Positions 1 through 7,913 of a stretch of DNA of 64,000 bases are shown in pieces. Source of the DNA: CAYFSS01 sp964345975 (GTDB taxonomy: Bacteria; Bacillota; Clostridia; Saccharofermentanales; Fastidiosipilaceae). The position numbers and the translations under genes were made by a program. Position 1 is the stretch's first letter. Each line of letters opens with the position of its first letter. The notes under the pieces are model-generated. The model worked only from the letters and a program-made list of their open reading frames with translations. It had not been told where the DNA came from and did no database searches. The stretch spans positions 1 to 64,000 of the forward strand of contig CAYFSS010000001.1 in NCBI GenBank assembly GCA_964345975.1, written 5' to 3'.

Positions 1-7
1 GGAGACC

Positions 8-45
8 GAATCGCATGATTCTCACTATTCAATTTTCAAGGTTCG
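8..45 (-). promoter_or_regulatory. rRNA-type leader motif with small hairpin
   Basis: Read on the minus strand, 26-45 is CGAACCTTGAAAATTGAATA. It resembles the CCTTGAAAACTGAATA element that precedes 16S and 23S genes in many Firmicutes rRNA operons. A perfect hairpin GAATC-ATGC-GATTC follows at 8-21. No mature rRNA sequence is reached, so whether the next gene is 16S, 23S or something else cannot be decided here. Confidence 0.6.
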
Positions 46-75
46 TCACGCGCTCCTGCTTGAGAAGCGAAGGCC

Positions 76-104
76 AATATACGAACTTCTTCCCACTTCG
101 TCAA
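76..104 (-). promoter_or_regulatory. Strong sigma-70-type promoter reading off the left edge
   Basis: On the minus strand a -35 TTGACG (99-104) and a -10 TATATT (76-81) are separated by exactly 17 bases, followed by a GC-rich stretch GGCC. No coding frame follows to the left within the window. With the leader motif at 26-45 this looks like a promoter of a stable-RNA operon whose genes lie beyond base 1. The promoter elements are seen directly; the rRNA assignment is inference. Confidence 0.75.
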
Positions 105-239
105 GCACAATTTCAAGATTCGCTGCTCCTTAGTCGGGCGTGTCATCAATCTGGAAGGAAGTGCTTCTGTCATCTTGGATCCCAATCGATATAATGAGAA
201 TTAAGCAAATGCCCTTTTACATATAATGAAGGAGTAAAT

Positions 240-1289
240 ATGTCGATGTACGCCATTGTAAAGAAAGAGGCTGCACCCGGTCTTAGTCTCGAACAAGTGC
301 CAATACCGGAAATCGGTCCTTTGGACGTCTTGATCAAAATCAATAAGACCGCCATTTGTGGTACGGATATCCACATTTACCAATGGGATCGCTGGTCACA
401 AGAACATTTGACCCCACCGGTAATCGTTGGTCATGAGTACGCCGGTGAAATTGTGGCGATGGGCGAACTCGTTACCGGTCTTCAAGTCGGCGATAGAGTG
501 ACAGGCGAAGGTCATATCACCTGTGGCGTCTGCCGAAATTGTCGAGCCGGCACCCGCCATCTTTGTAAAGATACGCATGGTGTAGGCGTTGAACGAAACG
601 GGGCTTTTGCGGAATATTTGGCACTCCCTGCCGTCAATGTCGTCAAGCTACCCGACGATGTGCCGGATGAAATAGCTGCCCTCTTTGATCCCTTTGGGAA
701 TGCAACGCACACCGCACTTAAGTTCAATTTGGTTGGTGAAGATGTCCTCATTACCGGTGCCGGCCCCATCGGCATGATGGCAGCCAAAGTCGCTCGTCAC
801 GCGGGAGCTAGACATATTGTCATCACGGACTTCAATCCCACACGTCTTGAGTTGGCTAAGCAACTTGAACCGACCGTGAATACGGTCCAACTTCCTGACG
901 AGACCCTCGGAGATATGGTCAGCAAATTAGGGATGTTGGAAGGGTTTGATGTCGGCCTGGAAATGTCCGGTTCCGGGGCGGCTCTGGCAAGCATGATTGA
1001 CAATATGAAGCACGGTGCCCACGTTGCTCTCCTCGGCACCCATGCCAACCCCGATGTGACTGATTGGAACAAGGTTATCTTCGGCGGTCTGGAGATCATG
1101 GGCATCTATGGTCGTGAGATGTTCGAAACCTGGTACAAAATGATCTCCATGGTGCAATCCGGCTTAGACCTCTCCCCGATCATCACGCATCGCTTTGATT
1201 TCAGGGATTTCGAAGCAGGGTTTGAAGCCATGAGCTCCGGTCATTGCGGCAAAGTCATCTTAGATTGGACGACTGCAAACAAGAAATGA
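240..1289 (+). CDS. tdh: L-threonine 3-dehydrogenase
   Basis: Zinc-dependent medium-chain dehydrogenase that oxidises L-threonine to 2-amino-3-ketobutyrate with NAD, in the cytosol. The 349 residues match the family length. Catalytic-zinc residues are Cys40 with His65-Glu66; structural-zinc cysteines are 95, 98, 101 and 109. The nucleotide-binding GAGPIG lies at 173-178. A strong Shine-Dalgarno GAAGGAG (228-234) precedes the ATG. The downstream neighbour is kbl, which consumes the product, so the pair is the standard threonine-to-glycine plus acetyl-CoA route. Two TATAAT hexamers (190-195 and 222-227) lie upstream; only the first is far enough from the start to serve as a -10, and its -35 is weak. 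Confidence 0.95.
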   Translation: MSMYAIVKKEAAPGLSLEQVPIPEIGPLDVLIKINKTAICGTDIHIYQWDRWSQEHLTPPVIVGHEYAGEIVAMGELVTGLQVGDRVTGEGHITCGVCRNCRAGTRHLCKDTHGVGVERNGAFAEYLALPAVNVVKLPDDVPDEIAALFDPFGNATHTALKFNLVGEDVLITGAGPIGMMAAKVARHAGARHIVITDFNPTRLELAKQLEPTVNTVQLPDETLGDMVSKLGMLEGFDVGLEMSGSGAALASMIDNMKHGAHVALLGTHANPDVTDWNKVIFGGLEIMGIYGREMFETWYKMISMVQSGLDLSPIITHRFDFRDFEAGFEAMSSGHCGKVILDWTTANKK

Positions 1290-1341
1290 TTTCAGACGGC
1301 GCTTGCATATATCTAACCCTGTACTCTTAGAATATAGCTGT

Positions 1342-1369
1342 GAAAGCATGCTCTCGAAAGTATGCTCTC
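1342..1369 (+). repeat. 14-bp tandem direct repeat before kbl
   Basis: GAAAGCATGCTCTC (1342-1355) is followed immediately by GAAAGTATGCTCTC (1356-1369), one mismatch. The repeat ends just before the kbl Shine-Dalgarno. It could be a slippage duplication or a paired binding site. Confidence 0.85.
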
Positions 1370-1380
1370 TATAGGAAGGA

Positions 1381-2574
1381 ATGGACATGAAATCAGGATT
1401 AAAACACATTAAGGACGAGGTACAAGCACTGAAAGACGAAGGCTTGTTTACCAACGAACGCATCCTCACCGTACCGCAGAATCGAGTCATCGATACAAAA
1501 GAACGCGAAGGTCTGCTTAACCTCTGTGCTAACAATTACTTGGGTTTGGCAAATCATCCCGAGCTGGTGAAAGCGGCTAAGGAAAGCTACGACACCTGGG
1601 GCTACGGTCTGTCATCGGTCCGCTTCATCGTTGGAACCCAGGACATCCACAAGCAGCTGGAACATGCATTGGCTGACTTCTTCGGTTTTGAGGACGCTAT
1701 ACTTTATACGTCTTGCTTCGATGCTAACGGCGGTCTCTTTGCGCCTCTACTAACAGAGTTGGATGCCATTATTTCGGATGAACTCAATCACGCGTCCATC
1801 ATCGACGGAATTCGCCTTACGAAAGCCATGCGCTATCGCTATAAGAATAATGACATGGCTGATCTCGAACGTTGCCTCAAGGAAGCCGATGCGGCGGGGG
1901 CACGCTACAAGATGATTGCAACCGATGGCGTCTTCTCAATGGACGGCATCATCGCTAACCTCTCGGGCATCGCCGATCTCGCTGAAAAATACGATGCCAT
2001 TTTGATGGTCGACGATTCGCACGCCTCAGGATTTGTCGGGAAGCATGGGCGCGGGACACCTGAACATTGCGGCGTCGAGGGTCGAGTCGACATCATGACC
2101 TCTACGCTTGGCAAAGCCATGGGCGGTGCATCCGGCGGCTTCACACTAGCCAACAAAGATGTCATTGACTGGCTAAGACAAAAGAGTCGCCCCTACCTCT
2201 TCTCAAATACTCTGAAGCCTGCCATTGCAGCCACTTCCCTCCGTGTCATCGAGATGCTCAAAGAAAGCGTGGACTTGATCGCAAAGCTCCAAGAGAACAC
2301 GAACTACTTCAGGGACAAACTGGTTGAAGCCGGTCTCACCATCATCCCAGGAACCCACCCCATCGTCCCCGTCATGGTCTTCGATGCGCACAAAGCGCTG
2401 CAGGTCGCTGAGTTCATGCTGGAACGAGGTGTCTATGTCATCGCCTTTAAGTTCCCTGTCGTACCTGAAGGTGAAGCAAGAATTCGTACGCAAGTCTCCG
2501 CCGTCCACACAAAGGATGATCTGGATTACGCTGTGAAGTGCTTTGCTGAGGCAAAAGAGAAGTTCGGGATCTAA
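1381..2574 (+). CDS. kbl: Glycine C-acetyltransferase (2-amino-3-ketobutyrate CoA ligase)
   Basis: PLP enzyme of the alpha-oxoamine synthase family that cleaves 2-amino-3-ketobutyrate with CoA to glycine and acetyl-CoA, the second step after Tdh. Its 397 residues are the usual length. The PLP lysine is Lys245 in STLGKAMGG, and the cofactor-contacting DDSHASGF lies at 211-218. The Shine-Dalgarno AGGAAGGA (1373-1380) abuts the ATG more closely than usual; Met3 (1387) would have better spacing. About 90 bases separate it from tdh, including a tandem repeat. Related enzymes (serine palmitoyltransferase, BioF) share the fold, but tdh next door settles the call. Confidence 0.94.
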   Translation: MDMKSGLKHIKDEVQALKDEGLFTNERILTVPQNRVIDTKEREGLLNLCANNYLGLANHPELVKAAKESYDTWGYGLSSVRFIVGTQDIHKQLEHALADFFGFEDAILYTSCFDANGGLFAPLLTELDAIISDELNHASIIDGIRLTKAMRYRYKNNDMADLERCLKEADAAGARYKMIATDGVFSMDGIIANLSGIADLAEKYDAILMVDDSHASGFVGKHGRGTPEHCGVEGRVDIMTSTLGKAMGGASGGFTLANKDVIDWLRQKSRPYLFSNTLKPAIAATSLRVIEMLKESVDLIAKLQENTNYFRDKLVEAGLTIIPGTHPIVPVMVFDAHKALQVAEFMLERGVYVIAFKFPVVPEGEARIRTQVSAVHTKDDLDYAVKCFAEAKEKFGI

Positions 2575-2633
2575 GGGAGAGTCGGACGGGCTTTTGTGTG
2601 ATGGTAGCAACAAGATCGTCGGGTCTCTTGAGG

Positions 2634-2639
2634 TATAAT
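2634..2639 (+). promoter_or_regulatory. Candidate -10 element before the small acidic gene
   Basis: A perfect TATAAT lies about 75 bases upstream of the small ORF at 2713, in the kbl downstream spacer. No convincing -35 is visible at the right distance. Confidence 0.35.
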
Positions 2640-2712
2640 TACAACTATATTGTGGATTAAGACACAGTGTTCGCCATCAATAAGCAGTAATGACTGCAGA
2701 AGGAGCGCAACA

Positions 2713-2955
2713 ATGAGCGAGAAAGACAAACGTGAAATTAATGCTAACAAACCTGTAACTGAGGAAGATCCTTATAATGAGCCGATGTATGTCGACAAGG
2801 ATTATCCCGAGATGAGTGAGATGGCTGCTGAAGAAGATCTCTATGTTGCATACGGAGAAGATTCCAGAGCGAATCGCCTTGATGCCATTTCCTTTGAGGA
2901 TCACCAACAAGAGTTTGCACACCAGCCTGAGAAGGTTGAGAAGAAAGACGAATAA
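2713..2955 (+). CDS. Small acidic hypothetical protein
   Basis: An 80-residue protein rich in Glu and Asp, with no transmembrane segment, signal peptide or cysteine. I do not recognise the family. The start MSEKDKREIN is chosen because AGAAGGAG sits 7 bases upstream; the frame could open earlier (2650) but without a ribosome site. The gene is followed by its own hairpin terminator (2981-3013) and has a candidate -10 upstream, so it looks like a single-gene unit. The composition suggests a largely disordered soluble protein. Nothing in the sequence gives a function, and I infer none. Confidence 0.65.
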   Translation: MSEKDKREINANKPVTEEDPYNEPMYVDKDYPEMSEMAAEEDLYVAYGEDSRANRLDAISFEDHQQEFAHQPEKVEKKDE

Positions 2956-2980
2956 CAGCGTAAGGCTGTTTGTTTGATAG

Positions 2981-3013
2981 GCCTGTGAGCTGATAGGTAG
3001 CTGGCAGGCTTTT
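2981..3013 (+). terminator. Intrinsic terminator after the small acidic gene
   Basis: GCCTG (2981-2985) pairs with CAGGC (3005-3009), with an inner AGCT/AGCT pairing, followed by TTTTG. It lies 26 bases after the stop codon. Confidence 0.6.
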
Positions 3014-3024
3014 GTTTGTCAAAG

Positions 3025-3078
3025 GATCACAAAGATCACAAACGTTCATCGATACACCTGACGCAGAACGCTCTGCGT
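3025..3078 (+). repeat. Tandem 9-mer and an inverted repeat upstream of the LDH/MDH gene
   Basis: GATCACAAA occurs twice in tandem (3025-3033 and 3034-3042). Twenty bases further on, ACGCAGA-ACGC-TCTGCGT (3061-3078) is a perfect 7-bp inverted repeat. No T-run follows, so it is not a terminator. The position, about 50 bases upstream of the candidate promoter, fits a regulator-binding site. Confidence 0.6.
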
Positions 3079-3128
3079 GATCCCCAAGCTAATCCTATTT
3101 AGAAGCTCAAGTCTTTGCGCAATTGTCA

Positions 3129-3158
3129 TTGCAGGGCTTAGTATAGATCGACTAAAAT
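3129..3158 (+). promoter_or_regulatory. Candidate promoter for the LDH/MDH gene
   Basis: TTGCAG (3129-3134) and TAAAAT (3153-3158) are 18 bases apart, and the gene starts 57 bases later. The -10 context CGACTAAAATG is identical to that of the glnN promoter candidate at 52757. Confidence 0.5.
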
Positions 3159-3214
3159 GATGACATCAATGTAACCGCCAAGAAGAAGCGGTCATAACAG
3201 AAGGAGACGAGTTA

Positions 3215-4180
3215 ATGAGTGATAAGGTGAGAAATTTAAAGCCTTCCAAAATTGCAGTTATTGGTGCCGGTCAGGTTGGTGCAACCATTGCATTCAACAT
3301 GGCCATCACGAATCGTGCCGCTGAACTGGTGCTGGTTGACGTTGCAGTCGACAAGGCCGAGGGTGAAGTCCTCGATACCGCTACAGCACTTCCAATCATG
3401 AAAGAAATGTCTTTCACCCACGGTGGTTACGAAGAAGTTGCGGGCGCAGACATCATCGTTATGTCGGCCGGTGCCGGTCGTAAGCCCGGTGAAACTCGTC
3501 TCGATCTCGCGGCCAAGAACGTTCGTATTGCCAAATCCGTCACGGACGAAATGATGAAGCACTATGACGGCGGCATCATCATCGTCGTTGCTAATCCTTG
3601 CGACGTCATTGCTCAGAAGATGCAAGAATGGACAGGTATCCCTCGCGAGAAGGTTATCTCTTCCGGTACACTCCTCGATAGCATGCGTTTGCGTTATCAC
3701 GTGGCTCAACACCTCGGCGTTGACTCCACCGATGTCCATGCCTACATGTTCGGCGAGCACGGTGAAACTCAGTTCCCTCTCTGGTCCAAATCGACCTTTG
3801 GTGGTATCCCTCTCGACCAAGCTGCTGAAGCTTTGGGCAAAGAATGGACCGAAGAAATTCGTGAAGATATCTGGGTTAAGACTCGTACCGGTGGTGCTGA
3901 AATCATTAAGCGCAAGGGTGCAACCTTCTATGGTATCGGTGTCTCCGTCGACCAGCTTTCACAGCGCATCCTAAATAACACCAACAGCTTGGCTCCGGTT
4001 GGTATTAAGCTTCAGGGTGAATACGGAATCGACGGTGTTGTCCTCAGTACTCCCGCGATCCTAGGTTCTGACGGTGTCGCCAAGATTGTCGAACTCGACC
4101 TCACGGATGAGGAAATGGCTTTGTTCCAAGCTTCGGCTGAGAACCTCAAGAAAACTCTCGAAGTCGTCAAAGACATCTAA
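3215..4180 (+). CDS. L-lactate/malate dehydrogenase family protein, Arg at the substrate-specificity site
   Basis: A 321-residue NAD-dependent 2-hydroxyacid dehydrogenase on the LDH scaffold. Seen: Rossmann GAGQVG at 17-22, the active-site loop with Arg95, substrate-binding Arg158 after Asp155, and catalytic His182 in GEHGE. The loop reads AGAGRKPGETRLDL, so Arg89 stands where classical L-lactate dehydrogenases carry Gln102. In this family Gln at that position favours pyruvate and Arg favours oxaloacetate; Q102R is the textbook change that turns LDH into malate dehydrogenase. I therefore lean to malate dehydrogenase, although an automatic annotation would probably say ldh. Shine-Dalgarno AGAAGGAG precedes the ATG, and a clear terminator follows (4206-4238). 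It is monocistronic. Confidence 0.9.
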   Translation: MSDKVRNLKPSKIAVIGAGQVGATIAFNMAITNRAAELVLVDVAVDKAEGEVLDTATALPIMKEMSFTHGGYEEVAGADIIVMSAGAGRKPGETRLDLAAKNVRIAKSVTDEMMKHYDGGIIIVVANPCDVIAQKMQEWTGIPREKVISSGTLLDSMRLRYHVAQHLGVDSTDVHAYMFGEHGETQFPLWSKSTFGGIPLDQAAEALGKEWTEEIREDIWVKTRTGGAEIIKRKGATFYGIGVSVDQLSQRILNNTNSLAPVGIKLQGEYGIDGVVLSTPAILGSDGVAKIVELDLTDEEMALFQASAENLKKTLEVVKDI

Positions 4181-4205
4181 AGTTTCTACTCCTCATAGAA
4201 TAGTT

Positions 4206-4238
4206 AAAGGATCGAGCGTCATTGCCCGATCCTTTTTT
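4206..4238 (+). terminator. Intrinsic terminator of the LDH/MDH gene
   Basis: A perfect 9-bp stem, AAAGGATCG (4206-4214) with CGATCCTTT (4227-4235), continues into a T-run to 4238. Confidence 0.9.
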
Positions 4239-4251
4239 GTATTTACAATCG

Positions 4252-4268
4252 AAAAGCCCCACAGGCTT
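4252..4268 (-). terminator. Weak intrinsic terminator of gyrA
   Basis: On the minus strand AAGCC pairs with GGCTT across a 5-base loop and is followed by TTTT. It lies 17 bases beyond the gyrA stop. The stem is short, so strength is uncertain. Confidence 0.45.
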
Positions 4269-4285
4269 ATCTCTAGTTTCAAGCC

Positions 4286-6979
4286 TTAGAAATCAACGTC
4301 TTCGTCTAAAGACTCGTCTTCGTCGTCAGAAGCGTCGTCATCTTCGAAGTCATCCGTCTCATCTTCGACGTCGCTACCTTCATCGAAATCGTCATCATCG
4401 AAAGTCCGATCGTCATCTTCGTCATTCTCTTCGTCCGAGAAATCATCAGGCTTTACCAAATCTTCACTCTCATCCTCACGAGGAACCACGGCAGAATCTA
4501 CAACCGTTACTCCTTCATCGCTCCGCATGAGCCGGACACCTTGCGCATAACGGCCCAGCAGTGAGATCTCATCGGCATGCATGCGGATGACAACCCCATC
4601 ACTATTTACCAGCATGAGATCCTCATCATCTTGAATGCTACCGGCGGCGGCTACATCCCCCGTGCGTGGTGTTAAGCGAGTCACTCTAAGACCCGTTCCG
4701 CCTCTGCCTTGGGCATTAAACTCACTGAAACGAACGCGTTTACCATAACCATTTTCCGTCACAATAAAGAGATCATCCTCGTCTACGACTCGACACATCC
4801 AGATGACTTCATCCCCTTCACGAAGACGAATTCCTCGGACACCCGTAGCGGATCTCCCCATCAATCTAACGTTGGATTCATGGAAACGAATGGCCATACC
4901 CTTCTTGGTGATGATGATGAGATCATCGTCGCCACGGGTGAAACTTGCGGCAACCAATCGGTCTCCGTCACGTAAACCGGCGGCTATAATCCCAGTCCTA
5001 TTTATATTTCTAAAAGCCGACAGCCTCGTCTTCTTAATCTGACCCTTCGCTGTGGTTTGGATCAACGAGAATTCACGAGCTTCGTCTTCATCAGTGGTCG
5101 GAACCGGTACGATCCCCACGATCTTCTCATCGGCTTGGAGTTGCAAGAGGTTGACGAATGCCACACCTCTCGCATGCCTGCCCGCTTCCGGGATCTCGTA
5201 AGCTTTCATCCGGAAAACACGGGCTGTGTCTGTGAAGACATAGAGCAGATCATGGGTAGACGTATGGATCATGAGATGGACATGGTCCTCATCCTTCATC
5301 CTTACCCCCATGACACCACGTCCACCGCGATGCTGCTTCGTATAGGTGTCTGTCGGCACACGCTTGACATAGCCTGATGCGGTGAGGCTGATGATGACAT
5401 CTTGTTCAGGGATGAGGGATTCATCGGTAATCCCATGCGGCGAGAACGGCGAAACAGCCGTGCGACGATCATCGGCAAAACGGCTCTTCACTTCAAGTAA
5501 TTCTTCTTTCAAGACTTCGATCAAATGCGCCGGTTCATCGAGGATACGACGGTAGCCTGCAATACGCTCAATGATTTCGGCCAATTCATCTTCCAGTCGC
5601 TCACGTTCTAAACCTGTCAGACGACCCAAACGCATATCTACAATGTGTTGGGCTTGACGTTCACTGAGACCGAATCGCTGACTTAAGCGTTCTTTAGCTT
5701 CCACTTCTGTGTGGGAACTGCGGATAATCTGAATGACTTCGTCAATGTTATCGATTGCAAGGAGTAGACCTTCAACAATGTGTTTTCTGGCTTCAGCTCT
5801 TTCAAGGTCATACTGCGTCCTACGCGTGACAACATCTTTCTGGTGCTCGATGTAATAGAAGAGTGCGTCGTGGAGTGTGAGGGTTTTGGGTAATAGACTA
5901 TCCGTCGCCTTATCAGGGACCAAGGCAAGGAGGTTTGCTGAGAAACTGTCTTGCAACCGGGTATAGCGATAAAGCTGATTCATGACGACCTTGGGATTGG
6001 CGTCACGTTTTAGCTCGATGACAATTCGAATCGGTGAATTCCTATCCGATTCATCGCGGATGTTGGAAATGCCTTCGATTCGCTTATCTTTCACGAGATC
6101 CGACATCCGGACAATTTCTGTCGCCTTATTGACTTGATACGGGAGATCCGTGACAACCAAGCGGTAGCGATCATGGCTCATCTCTTCCGTTTCAATCGTG
6201 GCTTGAACCGTTACACGGCCTCGGCCCGTCGCGTACATCTGACGCACGCCTTCAAGCCCCATGATGGTGGCACCGGTAGGAAAGTCCGGTGCTATGAGAT
6301 GTTCCATGAGTTCATCGAGGTCAGCTTCGGGGTTCTCCATCAGACAAATCGTTGCATCGATGGCTTCGCCTAAATTATGAGGCGGGATGTTGGTGGCCAT
6401 ACCAACTGCAATCCCCATCTGTCCATTGACCAGCAGGTTCGGGAATCGAGACGGTAGAATCGTAGGCTCCATGACATAGTCATCAAAGTTCGGCTTGAAA
6501 TCGACGGTGTCCTTATTGATGTCCCGTAGTAGATCGAGCGAGATGCGCGGCAAGCGAGCTTCGGTATAACGATACGCTGCCGGTGAATCTCCGTCACGAG
6601 AACCGAAGTTGCCGTGTCCGTCGACCAATTGATGGCGCATTGACCAGCTCTGAGCCAGGCGAACTAAGGCATCATAGACGGCAGCATCACCATGAGGGTG
6701 AAAACGACCAATGACGTCACCGATGGTCGTAGCACACTTACGATAAGGCTTATCCGGGGTAAATCCCTGCGTATACATCGAGTAGAGAATGCGACGGTGG
6801 ACAGGTTTAAGCCCGTCACGAACATCAGGCAATGCACGATCGGTGATGACGCTCATCGCATAATCGATGAACGAGGTTTTCATCTCCTCGTCAAGGCTCA
6901 CAGGGATCACTCGATCGACGTTCTCTCGAAAGAGTTCATCGACGGTGATGGCTTCATTCATGGGATTATCATCGGCCAT
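4286..6979 (-). CDS. gyrA: DNA gyrase subunit A
   Basis: Breakage-reunion subunit of gyrase, which introduces negative supercoils. Seen: the N-terminal DNA-gate domain with catalytic Tyr138 in [18 protein letters not shown] at 94-103; and a six-bladed C-terminal wrapping domain with the GyrA-box variant QHRGGRG, which marks true gyrase rather than topoisomerase IV. At 897 residues it is longer than usual because of a tail of about 60 residues that is almost entirely Asp and Glu. The position equivalent to E. coli Ser83 is Ala99, while Asp103 (Asp87) is kept. AGGAGG precedes the ATG. gyrB is not adjacent here; the gene stands alone, convergent with the LDH/MDH gene. Confidence 0.97.
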   Translation of the reverse strand: MADDNPMNEAITVDELFRENVDRVIPVSLDEEMKTSFIDYAMSVITDRALPDVRDGLKPVHRRILYSMYTQGFTPDKPYRKCATTIGDVIGRFHPHGDAAVYDALVRLAQSWSMRHQLVDGHGNFGSRDGDSPAAYRYTEARLPRISLDLLRDINKDTVDFKPNFDDYVMEPTILPSRFPNLLVNGQMGIAVGMATNIPPHNLGEAIDATICLMENPEADLDELMEHLIAPDFPTGATIMGLEGVRQMYATGRGRVTVQATIETEEMSHDRYRLVVTDLPYQVNKATEIVRMSDLVKDKRIEGISNIRDESDRNSPIRIVIELKRDANPKVVMNQLYRYTRLQDSFSANLLALVPDKATDSLLPKTLTLHDALFYYIEHQKDVVTRRTQYDLERAEARKHIVEGLLLAIDNIDEVIQIIRSSHTEVEAKERLSQRFGLSERQAQHIVDMRLGRLTGLERERLEDELAEIIERIAGYRRILDEPAHLIEVLKEELLEVKSRFADDRRTAVSPFSPHGITDESLIPEQDVIISLTASGYVKRVPTDTYTKQHRGGRGVMGVRMKDEDHVHLMIHTSTHDLLYVFTDTARVFRMKAYEIPEAGRHARGVAFVNLLQLQADEKIVGIVPVPTTDEDEAREFSLIQTTAKGQIKKTRLSAFRNINRTGIIAAGLRDGDRLVAASFTRGDDDLIIITKKGMAIRFHESNVRLMGRSATGVRGIRLREGDEVIWMCRVVDEDDLFIVTENGYGKRVRFSEFNAQGRGGTGLRVTRLTPRTGDVAAAGSIQDDEDLMLVNSDGVVIRMHADEISLLGRYAQGVRLMRSDEGVTVVDSAVVPREDESEDLVKPDDFSDEENDEDDDRTFDDDDFDEGSDVEDETDDFEDDDASDDEDESLDEDVDF

Positions 6980-7003
6980 GCTTACCTCCTAAATAACCTA
7001 TAT

Positions 7004-7009
7004 ATTATA
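7004..7009 (-). promoter_or_regulatory. Candidate gyrA -10 element
   Basis: A perfect TATAAT lies 25 bases upstream of the gyrA start on the minus strand, within a very A/T-rich stretch. No good -35 is seen at 16-18 bases. Confidence 0.4.
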
Positions 7010-7226
7010 TCATATAGTGTGTCTGAGAGATTCTTAAGAGCGTGGCGCGAAGCACTCAAAATCGCCTGAAAACAGGGACATAAATCGCAGGCATTGATCA
7101 AAGAATAGTCCTCTCACGTTACCGAGTGAGTCGACAAACTCCCTCACGGTCATGAACCATCCTTCCCTGTACTAAGCTACAAAAACACGTAGAATAGCCT
7201 TCGGATATGATCTTTAGGGAGGCAAC

Positions 7227-7913
7227 ATGGAAAACAACGAACGGAGCATTCAGTTATTGGGAAGTGAGCGCTTCGCAAAACTGCAGACAGCAAAGGTTGC
7301 CATATTGGGCCTTGGTGGTGTTGGGGGAGCAGCTGTGGAAGCCTTGGCTCGCTCGGGCATCGGTACCCTTCTCATCTGTGACTACGATACCGTCGCACCC
7401 GGCAATATCAATCGCCAACTTATCGCAGATTGTACGGTGATCGGTGAATCGAAAGTAGACCTCTGGACAAAACGTCTGCATAGCATCCATCCAACGTTGG
7501 ATCTCAGAGCCCATTCTCTTAAGCTAACCCCCGACAATTTGACCGAGCTTGATCTCCCTTCATACGACGTCGTACTCGATTGCCTCGACACCGTCGCTGT
7601 AAAAATAGCCCTCGGCATTGCTGCCGAGAGCCAAGGGTTCAAACTTATCAGTTCGGGCGGGATGGCAAAGCGACTTGATCCTACGGCCCTGCGGTTTGGT
7701 GACATCTATGAAACGAACTATGATCCCTTATTCAGGATCATGCGACGTGGCTTACGTCGCGTCGGCGTCAAAGGCTTGGAAGTGATCTATTCAACGGAGC
7801 CTATTGATCCTGAAATTCAAGCTCGATCCGGTTCAGGACTTCCATCGATGATCTTCGTCCCTGTGACGGCCGGTCTTCGTCTGGCACATCGAACGGTCGA
7901 ACTCTTGAGCTAG
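7227..7913 (+). CDS. tcdA: ThiF/MoeB/HesA-type E1-like enzyme, TcdA-like
   Basis: An ATP-dependent adenylating enzyme of the E1 superfamily. The closest recognised role is TcdA, which dehydrates t6A37 of tRNA to its cyclic form. Seen: the ATP-binding LGLGGVGGAAVEALARSGIG near the N terminus, then CDYDTVAPGNINRQL and the SKVD segment typical of the adenylation site. At 228 residues it is somewhat shorter than E. coli TcdA (about 268), losing C-terminal sequence. Shine-Dalgarno GGGAGG precedes the ATG. It is convergent with thrC, the two stops overlapping by four bases. A sulfur-carrier adenylase role (ThiF-like) is the alternative, but no thiS or moaD partner is present. Confidence 0.8.
   Translation: MENNERSIQLLGSERFAKLQTAKVAILGLGGVGGAAVEALARSGIGTLLICDYDTVAPGNINRQLIADCTVIGESKVDLWTKRLHSIHPTLDLRAHSLKLTPDNLTELDLPSYDVVLDCLDTVAVKIALGIAAESQGFKLISSGGMAKRLDPTALRFGDIYETNYDPLFRIMRRGLRRVGVKGLEVIYSTEPIDPEIQARSGSGLPSMIFVPVTAGLRLAHRTVELLS

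Noticed and set aside
2744..3049. 101-residue minus-strand frame over the small acidic gene and spacer
   Set aside because: Runs through a terminator hairpin of the plus strand and has no ribosome site; the plus-strand small gene is better supported.
3236..3820. 194-residue open frame on the minus strand inside the LDH/MDH gene
   Set aside because: Fully antisense to a clear gene, no ribosome site or recognisable motifs; a shadow of codon bias.
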